In this document: positions 36,966-47,164 of the stretch, one piece after another
Position numbering within the stretch: position 1 is the stretch's first letter
Layout: every line of letters starts with the position of its first letter
DNA from: Latrodectus hesperus
Taxonomy: Eukaryota > Arthropoda > Arachnida > Araneae > Theridiidae
Assembly (NCBI GenBank): GCA_037975125.1
Contig: CM075862.1
Location: 12,837,125-12,901,124 of the forward strand
Direction: 5' to 3'
Length of the DNA: 64,000 nt
Position numbers and translations under genes: made by a program
The notes under the pieces: generated by a model
Databases searched by the model: none
What the model saw: the letters and a program-made list of their open reading frames with translations, nothing else
Told to the model about the DNA's origin: nothing

Positions 36966-37529
36966 ATTTCACTTCAAAGCTCAATATAAGGAATTTTTAA
37001 AAACGAAATCATAATTTAATTCATCTTATTGACATATGTAAATTGTTATAATTGTATATTGTTTTTAAAATTTTAGAAAAATTTATCTTGTCCCACCAAA
37101 CTTTTTTTCAATTTTTGGTCCGCGACCGAAAAAGTTTCCCCATCCCTGTCCAAACTGGTGAATCCTAACTCTTGGATAAGTACTAGGAAATATACTAGTG
37201 CAATAACAACCGATAATATCCATAAAAAAAGAAAATATTATAATTTCAGAGAGAAAAATCGCATCGTCGTAAGCGTTGCACATCAGAAAAATATAAAATT
37301 TCCCAAAAAAGTCACATCATTGCAAACACGGCACTAAGTTAAATTACAAGTGATATTACTGTTTATATCACAGTCCCTCATTCGTGCCCGTTTTATCGAT
37401 TATATATTACAAAAGAAAAATTGTATAAAAAAATAATAACTCAAAAACAAATCATATATTGGAAGCATTGGAAAATTTTTACATTCAGGATTATACTTTT
37501 ATTTACTCACAAAGAAGTTGGCATGTGTA
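36966..37529. other. AT-rich intergenic DNA
   Basis: A short GC-richer piece at 37085-37160 (TTTGGTCCGCGACCGAAAAA, containing a CGCGACC palindrome-like core) may be part of the hAT element's 3' non-coding end. Otherwise nothing. Confidence 0.4.
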
Positions 37530-37897
37530 AAAACTCATACTTCTTTAATAGCGTAACAACCTATTAAAGGTCTCAGCTGCCTCTACAGCACGTCTTTACC
37601 AGCCCAATCTGTCCAAAGAGAAACTTTGCCAGTTCCTGACTTTCAGTATCTTGAGGTCATTTTGAGTGTCAACGAGCCATCTTGCTGGTGGTCTTCCTCG
37701 GGCACGGGATCCTTCTGGGTTCTTAAACGTTGATATTCTAGTGGGGTTGTTTTCCCGGCTTCTCCAGACATGGCCAAGCCACCTCAGCCTGTTGCTTCTA
37801 ATAACCTGGGTAATCTGGAGCTGGTTATACAGCCTATACAATTCAAAATTATATTTGGTTCGCCAGCAACCCTGTTCCTGTACAGAAAACTCATACT
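37530..37897 (-). mobile_element. RTE-like LINE fragment, 12-bp target-site duplication
   Basis: AAAACTCATACT flanks at 37530-37541 and 37886-37897. The 344-bp insert, on the minus strand, encodes an ORF2 C-terminus with LYRLYNQLQITQVIRSNRLR, WLGHVWRS, GSRARGRPPARWLVD and VRNWQ. It ends in an AATAGGTTGTTACGC...GAAG 3' region. Related to, but a different subfamily from, the copy at 17938-18551. Confidence 0.92.
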
Positions 37898-38109
37898 ATA
37901 TTATAAAGAATATATCACACTCATGAGGTATTAAATTGAAATTTTTACTTTTTTTATTTTTGACAGAAACTTACTTTTCCTAAAAATAATTACAGAGAAA
38001 GTGAAATCCTCAAAGTTTGATTCTGCACTATCCGAGTTATAAAAAAGACAGCAAATCCTGATATAAGTTAGAAACGAAATAATTCAAATCCTCCAGATTG
38101 CTAAATACA

Positions 38110-38291
38110 TCTTTTAGTAGGGTCCCATATAGTCTAATTGGGGCTAAGGGTAAAAACGTCTTTTGGTGGCCTCCCCCTCTGCTTCACAACAACGAAATTT
38201 CTATTCGATTGGCAACATAAAATATACTTTCTTTTCAATGTGGGGGCCCGGAACAAATGTCCTGTGTCCTTAGTCAGGATCAGTCTTTTAG
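38110..38291. mobile_element. hAT-like MITE, copy 1, 8-bp target-site duplication
   Basis: TCTTTTAG is duplicated at 38110-38117 and 38284-38291. The 166-bp element starts TAGGGTCCCATATAGTCTAA and ends GTCAGGATCAG. It shares CCCCTCTGCTTCACAACAAC and TTTCTATTCGATT with copies at 41785-41938 and 43396-43603. Confidence 0.85.
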
Positions 38292-38472
38292 CAGAACAAC
38301 TATTTACTTGAGGACGTTATTTTCATCGATTTCCAACCCATTCTGCAAACAATAGAGCAATGTATTTCAGTTTATGTAAACGCTTATCGGTAAAAAATCC
38401 GTTGCGCTAAAATATGTGACAGTTAAGGACATAAACACAGCAGTGTTTTTTCGGATATTATGAATTTACTTA

Positions 38473-38540
38473 ATGTGTGTGAAATCGATTCATGTGTGTG
38501 AAATCGATTCGATTTGTGAGAAATCGATTCATTCGTTCTG
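38473..38540. repeat. Short tandem repeat with AATCGATT cores
   Basis: About 3.3 copies of a 16-19-nt unit GTGTGTGAAATCGATTC. Each contains the self-complementary AATCGATT. Confidence 0.85.
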
Positions 38541-38601
38541 GAGATCCTAAAAATTAAAAAGGAGGTACAATTTCTTATTAAGAAGTTTATTAAAAAAATA
38601 A

Positions 38602-40147
38602 TGCAAATGTATGTTGTTGTTGTTGTTGCTTATCCTCCATGTCTGACGGAGTCAGACTAGATCCACGAGTTCGTTGACTGTAAGAAAGTCGAAGACTAAA
38701 AGAGGATTGCTAAAGAGATCCTCCCTAGAGAGACCCATGCAATCCAAAAGATGCTCAGGAGAAGCCTGATGATTTTGGCACTTGGTGCAGGTGACGAAAG
38801 TTTTCCTGCCCTCGTTGAAAGTGAGGCACTTAATATGACCGCTAGCAAGTCTTGAGAGAACAGTCCGGGTACGTCTGTCACACGGGAGGTCAAGGGACAA
38901 ACCCGGTTTTGATCCCTTGTACCAATTATGGGTGGGGGGTGTTTTCCACTCCTCCGAGATTTTTGATTTTTCCCGGGAGTATAACTCCAGAAAAGTAAGT
39001 GTGGAAGAGGGAGTATTTGAAATCCTGCAACCCTCCTTAGCAAGATTATCGGCCATTTCATTCCCGTGGAGATTCACATGTGAAGGTATCCATTGCAAGT
39101 GAACATCATGATTAAGTGAAATGAGTTTTAATTTAAGCAGGATAGAGTTGCTGATCTTGTCGCCTACAAGAAGCCAATTACTAAGATGGTGGAGAGAACT
39201 ACGGCTGTCAGACAAGATCCATAGGTCACCATAATCCTCTTCAGAAAGAATAGCTTCTAGTCCCAGGTCTATTGCAATCAATTCACTTCTGAAGACAGAG
39301 CAGTGATTGGGATTACGATGAGAAAGAGTGAATTTGGTGTGAGGGGTTTCAATATATATGCCACTACCTGCTAGAATATCAATTTTACTACCGTCAGTGA
39401 AGATTTTGATGGCATTGTTAGGAATGTGGCTTAGGTTTTCCAAGGTCAGTTGTCTAAGATGTTCTGGGATGTAGTCTTTCTTATTAACATGAGTACTTAA
39501 GTTAAAGTGAAAGTAAACCCTGGGGAGTCCTTCTGCAGGATTCAAGCAGCACTGTATTGAGTTGGGTTCAACATTACTATTAGGTAGTTGAAGAGAGACG
39601 GCCAGACTGAAAGGGCTGTCCTTCTTTAATCTTTGATGATTACTCCAGCTGTTAAGATACATGGAGGTCTTGTTGCAGAGGCCATAACTAGAGAGTTTAT
39701 TATAGTATTTAACAAGATCAGCTTGTCTTCTAGTATGGAGCGGCTGCAAGTCGGCCTCAAAAAGAACAATATCGGAAGGACAGCTATGTCTTAAACCAGT
39801 GATAATCCGGGCAGCACTTAATTGAACTTGTTCTAACTTCTTAAGGTTAGTTTTGGATGCGCAACAATAAATTGGGAAACCATATTCAAGTATAGGCCGA
39901 ATGAAAGTCATATATGTTGTTCTAAGGGTTGTTGCATCGGCTCCCCAGTCGCTACCCGCAATATATTTAAGAATGATAAGACGTTTTCTACTTTTCAATA
40001 CAATGTGTTCGATATGCTTGTTAGTAGTGCACTCTTGATCCAGAATAAATCCCAGATATTTGGGGTGCTTCTCATAAGTGAGATTCTGTCCCTCCAACTT
40101 CAGTTGTGGTTGATAATTATATATACGCTTATTGGATGCAAATGTAT
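38602..40147 (-). mobile_element. I-group-like LINE, 5' truncated, 12-bp target-site duplication
   Basis: ATGCAAATGTAT is present at 38602-38613 and 40136-40147. The insert (38614-40135) ends, on the minus strand, in a (CAA)n tail. The open frame inside is unbroken, so this is the youngest-looking LINE in the window. Confidence 0.93.
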
Positions 40148-40157
40148 AATCTTGCAT
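38652..40157 (-). CDS. Intact LINE ORF2 fragment: RT thumb + RNase H + zinc-knuckle-like end
   Basis: 501 codons without a stop on the minus strand. The first codons (MQDYTFA) come from host flank and the target-site duplication; element sequence starts at about SNKRIYNYQP. Content in order: RT connector (KYLGFILDQE; YMTFIRPILEYGFPIYCCAS), RNase H at about residues 250-390, and a C-terminal C..C...H...C region (CTKCQNHQASPEHLLDCMG). In RNase H all four acidic sites are visible: IFTDGSK, VFRSELIAI, ILSDSRSS and NEMADNLAKEG, with QWIPSHVNLHGN before the last. The RT palm with its YADD site is absent. It could encode an RNase H protein only if expressed, for which I see no evidence. Confidence 0.9.
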   Translation of the reverse strand: MQDYTFASNKRIYNYQPQLKLEGQNLTYEKHPKYLGFILDQECTTNKHIEHIVLKSRKRLIILKYIAGSDWGADATTLRTTYMTFIRPILEYGFPIYCCASKTNLKKLEQVQLSAARIITGLRHSCPSDIVLFEADLQPLHTRRQADLVKYYNKLSSYGLCNKTSMYLNSWSNHQRLKKDSPFSLAVSLQLPNSNVEPNSIQCCLNPAEGLPRVYFHFNLSTHVNKKDYIPEHLRQLTLENLSHIPNNAIKIFTDGSKIDILAGSGIYIETPHTKFTLSHRNPNHCSVFRSELIAIDLGLEAILSEEDYGDLWILSDSRSSLHHLSNWLLVGDKISNSILLKLKLISLNHDVHLQWIPSHVNLHGNEMADNLAKEGCRISNTPSSTLTFLELYSREKSKISEEWKTPPTHNWYKGSKPGLSLDLPCDRRTRTVLSRLASGHIKCLTFNEGRKTFVTCTKCQNHQASPEHLLDCMGLSREDLFSNPLLVFDFLTVNELVDLV

Positions 40158-40350
40158 ATTAATCAGTCCTTTTCATTTTTGTTAACATGTTCACTGTCGA
40201 TTGCTTTACTCTCTTTCTTAAGACTTTTTGGAAGTGATTAATAGCATTATTGTTGTGAAGATGCCTAACTTTACTGACATCAGTTTGGTTTGTGAGCCAT
40301 TCTAAGGCCTTTTTGCTCTGACATCTTCCCATTTCTTCAACGAATGAACG
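40158..40350 (-). other. Short unidentified reading frame next to the LINE
   Basis: The minus strand has an open frame starting at an ATG near 40335, MGRCQSKKALEWLTNQTDVS, ending KRTD before a TAA just upstream of the LINE-flank ATG. It is lysine-rich, about 58 codons, with no family I recognise. It may be chance or the end of an older element. Confidence 0.2.
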
Positions 40351-41784
40351 AGGGGGGGGGAGAGAGTGCTCAAAATGAAATCAGTTTCGGCTTTGAATGA
40401 AATCAATACCGAAACTGATGTTCTACTTTGCCTATAAATATTCTATTGGAAAAAAAATTTTGAGAGAACATTGAAGTTTAATAGGCAAGCAAGATAATTC
40501 AAGAGAGATGAAAAACGATTTCGGTCTGTTGGGTTTGGCAACCCTGCACATCATGTTCTGAGAAGAGTTCGTAGCAATTCGTTTTAGTTCGTTATCCTAA
40601 TATGTGTTCGTTGTCCGAACACAAAAATCTTTCGTGAAAGTGTTCGTTGTCCGATTTGTTCGCCATCCGAACTGCTTGTTAACCGATCATCCATAAATTT
40701 ATATTATATTCCGTTCGCAGTGCACTTTTAAACGCGTTTAAATCTCAAATGAACATCAATAAGTGATTTAAATAAACTGGAACTGATTTAAATGTGTTTT
40801 AATTGATGTAGCACTATTTTGTTTCCTGTTATTGTCAGTGTTTGTTGAAATATCCGGAGCCGATCGAAATAAATATAAGGTAAGCAAAATTTTAAAAAAC
40901 AAGGAGGTAGAATTATTTATAAAATCATTAATTAAGTATTAAAATTATTTTAGATTTGAGAAGAAATATATTTGTCAGCTTCATTCTTTGGTTTTGTATT
41001 TATCATTTGAAACATCACAATCTTAATTAACATCCTTTTGATCTATAAATACTTAAAAAATGTGTTGAACTATAAAAAAATTGAAAAATTTCACATAATT
41101 TATGGTATAAACACACAAGAACAAAAACCAATATTCCTTAAATCAGTTTCGAGTGTAATGCAATACGAAGTTGTTTTCAGCGTGTTAAATTATTTAAAGT
41201 TATTAGTTAACTTAAAATAAATTTTAATATTTAAATTTATGATTAACTTTTTAGATTTAACTTTTAGATTATTATTATTAGATTTCACTTTAAATAAATT
41301 TTAAAAAAGTGCAGGGCACACACAAACGAGATATGTCTTAGAACTGGAATCTTACCAATATCAAGGCAGTCACGACAGAATTCTTTAATATCAAAATATT
41401 GGCACTGTGATGACGTCATGGAATTGATTTAGCATATTCTTCTGTGACTACATATTTATTCTTTGACAGAGATACTAAAATTAGATACAAAATTATATAT
41501 ATCGTAATTTAAGCTTTACTTAAATATTGTATATAGTTTTAGAAGCTCTGTAAAATCTAAAAATATTTTTGAAAGCAACATTTTAAAATATTTGCTTTTC
41601 CATTTAGCATATTTTTTTATGAATTAATGGTAGATTATTTAATAATATTCCTTTTTCATAAAAATCCCTTCGTCCATTAAGCCCATCATTAGTCAATTTC
41701 GACAAATCTTTCATTCTTAATTCCTTATCAAAGAAAATTCGAGAAATCCATGAAAATCCAAGATTCGTTCTTGATTCCTTCTTG
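40351..41784. other. Intergenic DNA with GTTCG-rich patch and a CRE-like site
   Basis: A patch at 40565-40690 repeats GTTCGTTNTCCGA-like words at least five times. A consensus CRE/ATF octamer TGACGTCA lies at 41411-41418. The rest is AT-rich without coding signal. Confidence 0.45.
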
Positions 41785-41938
41785 CAGGACCCTATTTAGT
41801 CTAATTGAAGTCCGGGGTACCCCTCTGCTTCATAACAACACTCTTTCTATTTTATTTAGCAAATGATTCTTTTTGATTGACAATATAAAATAACTTTTCA
41901 ATTCTATTTGGGTCCCCTTTGATCTCTCCCAGGCTCTG
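41785..41938. mobile_element. hAT-like MITE, copy 2
   Basis: Starts CAGGACCCTATTTAGTCTAA and ends CCCAGGCTCTG. It shares CCCCTCTGCTTCATAACAAC and GATTGACAATATAAAATAA with the other two copies. The 8-bp flanks match at only 5 of 8 positions, so the duplication has decayed. Confidence 0.75.
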
Positions 41939-43387
41939 TATTCGTGTGATTCAATGAAATAAGATTAAGCTTTGGAATCATTTTTGAAATTAATATTTTT
42001 CCTACATCTAACTTTTCGAATGTAAAATATTCCATTTAAAAGCCGTTTTCCTTGTCCTTTTTCATTTTTATTTGATTAGGATTTTCCTTATTTCGATTAC
42101 GGGGAAGAAAATCGATTGATTTCGGAGGAACAGAAAGCTTCCTTACCGGAAAAGATTCGAAACAGTGAAACATTGTTTATTACCCATTCAACACAGACTT
42201 CTCTATAATAATACAGATTTAAAGCAAATTGATTAATTTAGCTCCTTCCTTTTGTGCAAGGACCCGCGAATTGAGATTAATGGAGCCTAAATCCCTTTTC
42301 TTACTGGAGCATGGTTATGCTGCGGTAACCAATCATTTATAATAACAGTTCCACAAGTAGCAATCACACTTTGGACCGAGTCCCAGAAGAAAAAAAAAAG
42401 GATTTGTCCTAAGTACCCCAATCTGTGTAGTTAGAATCGAGTGATGATAGTTATTACGGATAGTCAGCTCACATGAAATTCCTCCTTTGACTAAAAAGAC
42501 AAATGGCTGCCTTCTCTGCTAATCATCATGCGTTCGAGACGCCCTCTGTCGTCGCCTTGGAACGAAGACATCGTAGAAATACATTTATCATTGAGATGGG
42601 AAAAGAATTTCCCATTCACGGAATGGCATCAAGTCTTGATAGAAAGTTGTCGATTTAGAATTCAAGTAATTTGTTGAAAATAACAAATGAACAACCAAAT
42701 GAAAATTTGATTTTTAAATATATAATCTTACATGATCTTTAACAATAAATTGACACAGGTTAATTATATTATTCAATGAGATTCCACACACACACATCAG
42801 AATACCAAAATCAAGCCTTTTTTCTGCTAGCTTTTACGAACTCGAAAGGGTTGGTAAATTATTTTTTTAATTCGAAAGTTCGCAAAATAGAAAAAATTAT
42901 TATAAGGTAATCAAACTTTTTTTTTCTTTCTCTCCCCGCCTTTTTTGTTTAACTAATCTGCTCTTTTTATAAATAAAATACTATTAGAAAATTATTTAAT
43001 TATATATTTTTTCTAAAAGTAAAGTATATTATTAAAATTACTTAAGAAACACATGTGAAAAATAAAATTCATAGCTAAAAAGAATTCTTATTTTTATTTT
43101 ATTGGTGGAAAATTAGGCAAGTATTTATTTTTTTTTTTTTTCCAAATTTTACGTTTTTCTATTATTTTCGATATAGAAAATATTTACCTTTTTTTCCTTA
43201 AAAAAATAGCCTAATTTTCTTAGGCATTCATCTGCCTTATTGCAGATTGTTTCAGCATTACTATATCTACATCGACTTGAAATCCTTTTTCGTTTTTATT
43301 CATTATGTTCCCACTCAGGCAATTATCTTAAACTTCTTACATACAAATTACAGCTGAGTTAACTTTCAAAAATTTTGAAATAAAAAT
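41939..43387. other. Intergenic DNA with a GC-elevated block
   Basis: 42290-42660 has mixed composition (TATGCTGCGGTAACCAATCA; AATGGCTGCCTTCTCTGC; CGCCCTCTGTCGTCGCC) and no open frame. It could be conserved non-coding DNA. The rest is AT-rich. Confidence 0.4.
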
Positions 43388-43611
43388 CTAGCAGCCAGGG
43401 CCCGACATAGCTTAACTGGGTCCCGGGTCAAAAACTTTTTGGGGGCTCCTCTCTGCTTCACTATCACAAACTTTCTATTCGATTTGGGAAACGATTCTGT
43501 TTGATTAAGAACATAAAATAAATTTTCTATTCGATTTGCGGGCCCCTCTGATATGAGGGTCTGGGACAACTGCCCCGTATGCCGCAGCCTTACTCAGGCT
43601 CTGCTAGCAGC
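43388..43611. mobile_element. hAT-like MITE, copy 3, perfect 8-bp target-site duplication
   Basis: CTAGCAGC occurs at 43388-43395 and 43604-43611. The 208-bp element begins CAGGGCCCGACATAG and ends GAGTCTGG...CAGGCTCTG. The ends form an imperfect inverted repeat (CAGRGCCYGA). An 8-bp duplication and CAG ends are hallmarks of the hAT superfamily. No coding capacity. Confidence 0.9.
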
Positions 43612-43840
43612 TTTGGGTTCCGTTTTCAAAGTTTCTAAATGAGTAAATCATTTTCATTCATGTCTTCAGGTTCCTGAGTTTCTGCAATTATAATGCTTTT
43701 TTTAATTTTTAAAATTTTTTTATTTATTCCAATAAAGCCCTTTGACCAAAATAATTTAAATATCATATTTTCACTGCAATATCATTCTAAGCAAAGATTG
43801 ACCAGTATATTGCGTCTCAAATGTCAGTTTCGTAGTGCGA

Positions 43841-44157
43841 TTCCAAGTCATGATTACTTCATGCAAAAGTATCTGCGATATTTCTGTTCAAGTCATGATT
43901 ACTTCTTGCAAAAGTATCTGATAATTCTGTTCAAGTCATGATTACTTCTTGCAAAAGTATCTGCAGATATTTCTGCTCAAGTCATGATTACTTCTTGCAA
44001 AAGTATCTGCGATATTTCTGCTCAAGTCATGATTACTTCTTGCAAAAGTATCTCTGATATTTCTGTTCAAGTCATGATTACTTCTTGCAAAAGTATCTGC
44101 GATATTTCTGTTCAAGTCATGATTACTTCTTGCTAAAGTATCTGTGATATTTCTGTG
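43841..44157. repeat. Minisatellite, 7 units of about 44-46 bp
   Basis: The core word AAGTCATGATTACTTCTTGC recurs seven times, followed by AAAAGTATCTGCGATATTTC. Units differ by small indels (42-46 nt) and substitutions. An open frame on the minus strand across it (SNHDLNRNIADTFAR repeats) is a by-product of the repeat. Confidence 0.95.
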
Positions 44158-45564
44158 AGCGATGCTTATGCTTTGATGATATACTGGCAATAACTCGTAA
44201 TTTAGATTAGGAGGGCGAAAGTCTTCACGAATTAATTAAATAAAAAAAAGTTCGAGATTTCCATATCAGTATTGCAGTTAGTTATTCTTAATTCCAAAAT
44301 TTTCCAATTCTCCAAAAGAAACATCTATCCAAGTTCCTCAAAGTTCATAAAATAATATATAAGATTTGAAAAGAAAATTTGGCTGATATGAAAACAAATA
44401 AAAGATCCATGAAAAGGAATTCGCTAAAAAAGACATTTATCAAAATTTTAATTCTTAAATAAAAATTAAGATTATCACTGCGTGTCTGACAGCGTGATAG
44501 CGACCAGACACAAGTTCGTAGGATCGGGGATGTCCGTAAATTAGAGATCCAGAGAAACGAGTTTCTTCGGTATTTAAAAAAGTGCTCGGAGCTTCATAAC
44601 ATAACTTTAGGCTTGGGCAAGCCTATTACAAATGAACTAATTACTATTAAAAAAATGCCATGTTGAAAGAATCGATACATTTTATTTACTTCTAAGAGCT
44701 TGTATATTCTCGATGGTGAAATGGGGTAGGAAGAAAAGAATTCCAGCTCAGGGATCAACCACGTTACTTAATCGTGATTCAATATTGCGAAGTGTTTGAT
44801 ATAGTGAAGGGACAATAAATCAATTAGTACAATCCATGAGTACTATTCATTGTTACTCAAGGATACATTACATATTGATGAAACGTTATTCAATTTTCAG
44901 AGTGATATTCAGAAAGGTAAATGTTTGAAATAAAGCGAAAATTACTCACTGAGAGAATAACATCGTGTCAGTGATTTTGTGTTTTAATATGGTAAGAGTG
45001 GTCAAAAACATTTCAAAAGCTGAAATACGAGATGAAAAAAAAATGGAGCTGCAAAAAATCAATTTTCCTATTTGTTATCGGAATATTAGGAACAAAATGC
45101 ATATAGAAAAGTATAGAGATCTTGTACTTTTTGCATATAACAGTATCATAATTTATATTACGCTCAGATAAATTTATGGTATTTTAATATTTCCTTAATA
45201 AAAATATTTTTAAAATGCTGACTATAATTTTATTCCGTTTTTACTTCACAATATAAAATTTGCATTTATATAAATTAATTTAAATAAATTTACTTTAAGG
45301 TTTATTAAGCAAAAGTATTACTTGAATTTTGTGGTGATTAATTTTTAGGTCAATTACCAAAAATTATTTTAATTACATGGTCTAATTTATATCAAAAAAC
45401 TATTCTGAATAAAAAAGTAATTTATTTCGTATAAATATTGATAAATATTTATGAATCTGCAAACACACAATGAACATGAAAAAATAATTCATAAGTCATA
45501 AATTTATATTTATACGGAATCTTTTATTCAAATAACTCTTATTATTAATAAGTATATATATATA
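44158..45564. other. Intergenic DNA
   Basis: Contains a GGCTTGGGCAAGCC palindrome near 44612. Mixed AT-rich sequence without coding signal. Confidence 0.45.
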
Positions 45565-47095
45565 CACTGCTCAAAACAATTAAAGGATATTGTAAGTTTT
45601 ACATAAAATAAAGATATAAACGAAAATGTTTTTGCTGAAAATGGAAGAAGAGAATCTGAAATGAAAATTTTTCTGATTTTTCAAACTGTGGAGTATGCTA
45701 ATTTTGAGTTCGACGTCAAAAACGTCACTTCATCGGCAGTGAATGAAATTTGACTTTCAACTGAGTAAAAGACAATGAATACAAGGATGATCGGTATTCA
45801 GTGACTGCTTTGTTTCGATAAGTACGATGTCTCAGCGAAGTCATTTAACCGAATCAGAAGCTTGGAAAGTTGTTGGTAGGTTAGAAAAGGGGCCAAACTC
45901 AAGCCGGCGTTAGCGCAAGCCATTGGAGTGTTACAAAGTGTGATTTCCAGGATCTGGAACCATTTTTTGGAAACTGGAAGTGCAGGCCGAAGACCAGGGC
46001 AAGGTCGTAGACGGACAACAACGCCCAATGATGATCATTATTTAGTGTTAACGGCTCGGAGACACCGAAATATGAACGCTACTCTTCTCCAACAACACCT
46101 TCGCTTGGCTACTGACACCACGGTTTCAACTCAGACTGTCCGAAACCGGCTCCATGCTGTAGGTCTGTATGCTCGCCGACCGATGGTATGTGTTAAACTA
46201 ACATCAAGGCATCGTCGCGACCGCAGGGAGTGGGCAACAGAGCATGTGAACTGGAGGAGAAATGAATGGAGCAATGTTCTTTTTCTGACGAGTCCCGTTT
46301 TTCTGTTCATCCTGATAATAGGCGTATTTTCATCTGGAGGGACCGTGGCAGTAGGAAAAATCCAGCGTTCGTGCACGAAAGTGTCAGATTTGACGGTGGG
46401 GGAGTGTTGATGTGTGGTGGCATCTCCATTGACGGGCGCACAGACCTGTATACCATTCAAGATGGACCTCAGACTGGTCGCCGATATAGGGATGAGATCC
46501 TCAAATCTATTGTAGGCCCTTACGTTGCAGCAATTGGAGATGACTTCATTTTAATGGATGATAACTGCAGGCCACATCGCTGATAACCTGGTAGAGGATT
46601 TCCTTTTCAAGGAAGGAATCGTACGAATGGAATGGCCAGCGTGTTCTCCAGACATGAATTTAATAGAGCACGTTTGGGACGCTCTAGGAAAACGAGTTGC
46701 TGACCACCAACCACCCCCACAAACTTTCCAAGAACTGGAAAGAGCTTTTCTGGAAGAGTGGGACAGAATACCCCAACTCGTGATTTATAGCCTCATTGAC
46801 TCCATGCCTCAAAGGTGTTCAACGTTGCTGGCCGTCCGTGGAAACCATACAACCTACTGAAAATGACTTTTTTGAAGACAACACCTTTTCTTATTCTTTT
46901 TTGCTCTTATGCACAAATTGTGTTTTTTTCCTTTTGTACACAAATGCGCAATAAAATGCATTTTTTCCTGCCAAACATGAGTAATTTATTCTCATATAAT
47001 TTACTACGTCTGTCGACCACGTATCAATCAGCTTAAAAGTTTCCCAGCCACAAGATCCACCTAAAACCGCAATATCCCTTTAATTGTTTTGAGCA

Positions 47096-47096
<1 letters not shown>
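45565..47096 (+). mobile_element. Tc1-like DNA transposon, second family, decayed
   Basis: Left end CACTGCTCAAAACAATTAAA and right end, inverted, CTGCTCAAAACAATTAAAGG form terminal inverted repeats of about 27 bp. TA dinucleotides flank on both sides, and the right flank is a 66-nt (TA)n tract. Length about 1.53 kb. It carries a transposase pseudogene on the plus strand. Confidence 0.93.
45827..46860 (+). pseudogene. Tc1-type transposase, DD34E, three frameshifts
   Basis: Starts MSQRSHLTESEAWKVVGRLE. The N-terminal HTH continues after a frameshift near 45890 (QSVISRIWNHFLETGSAGRR; the GRRPGQGRRR hinge is visible). Then ARRPMVCVKLTSRHRRDRRE leads to a second shift near 46280, after which the first catalytic D appears in CSFSDESRFSVHPDNRRIF. 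The second D is in ILMDDNCRPH. A third shift near 46575 is followed by EWPACSPDMNLIEHVWDALG with the catalytic E, and the end RGNHTTY. Length and order match full-length Tc1 transposases. It belongs to a different subfamily from the copy at 9014-10057. Confidence 0.93.

Positions 47097-47162
<66 letters not shown>
47097..47162. repeat. (TA)n microsatellite
   Basis: 66 nt of pure TA abutting the right end of the Tc1-like element. Confidence 0.97.

Positions 47163-47164
<2 letters not shown>

Noticed and set aside
43841..44157. CRISPR-like array
   Set aside because: Units are contiguous near-identical repeats without unique spacers, and the context is a eukaryotic genome.
43942..44190. Repeat-protein-like frame with SNHDLNRNIADTFAR units
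   Set aside because: It is an open-frame by-product of the 44-bp minisatellite; the unit length is not constant and the frame is not kept across all units.
45928..46410. Intact 160-codon Tc1 protein
   Set aside because: After NVLF the frame leaves the transposase reading (TSPVFLFILI is out of frame), so it is only one piece of the frameshifted pseudogene.
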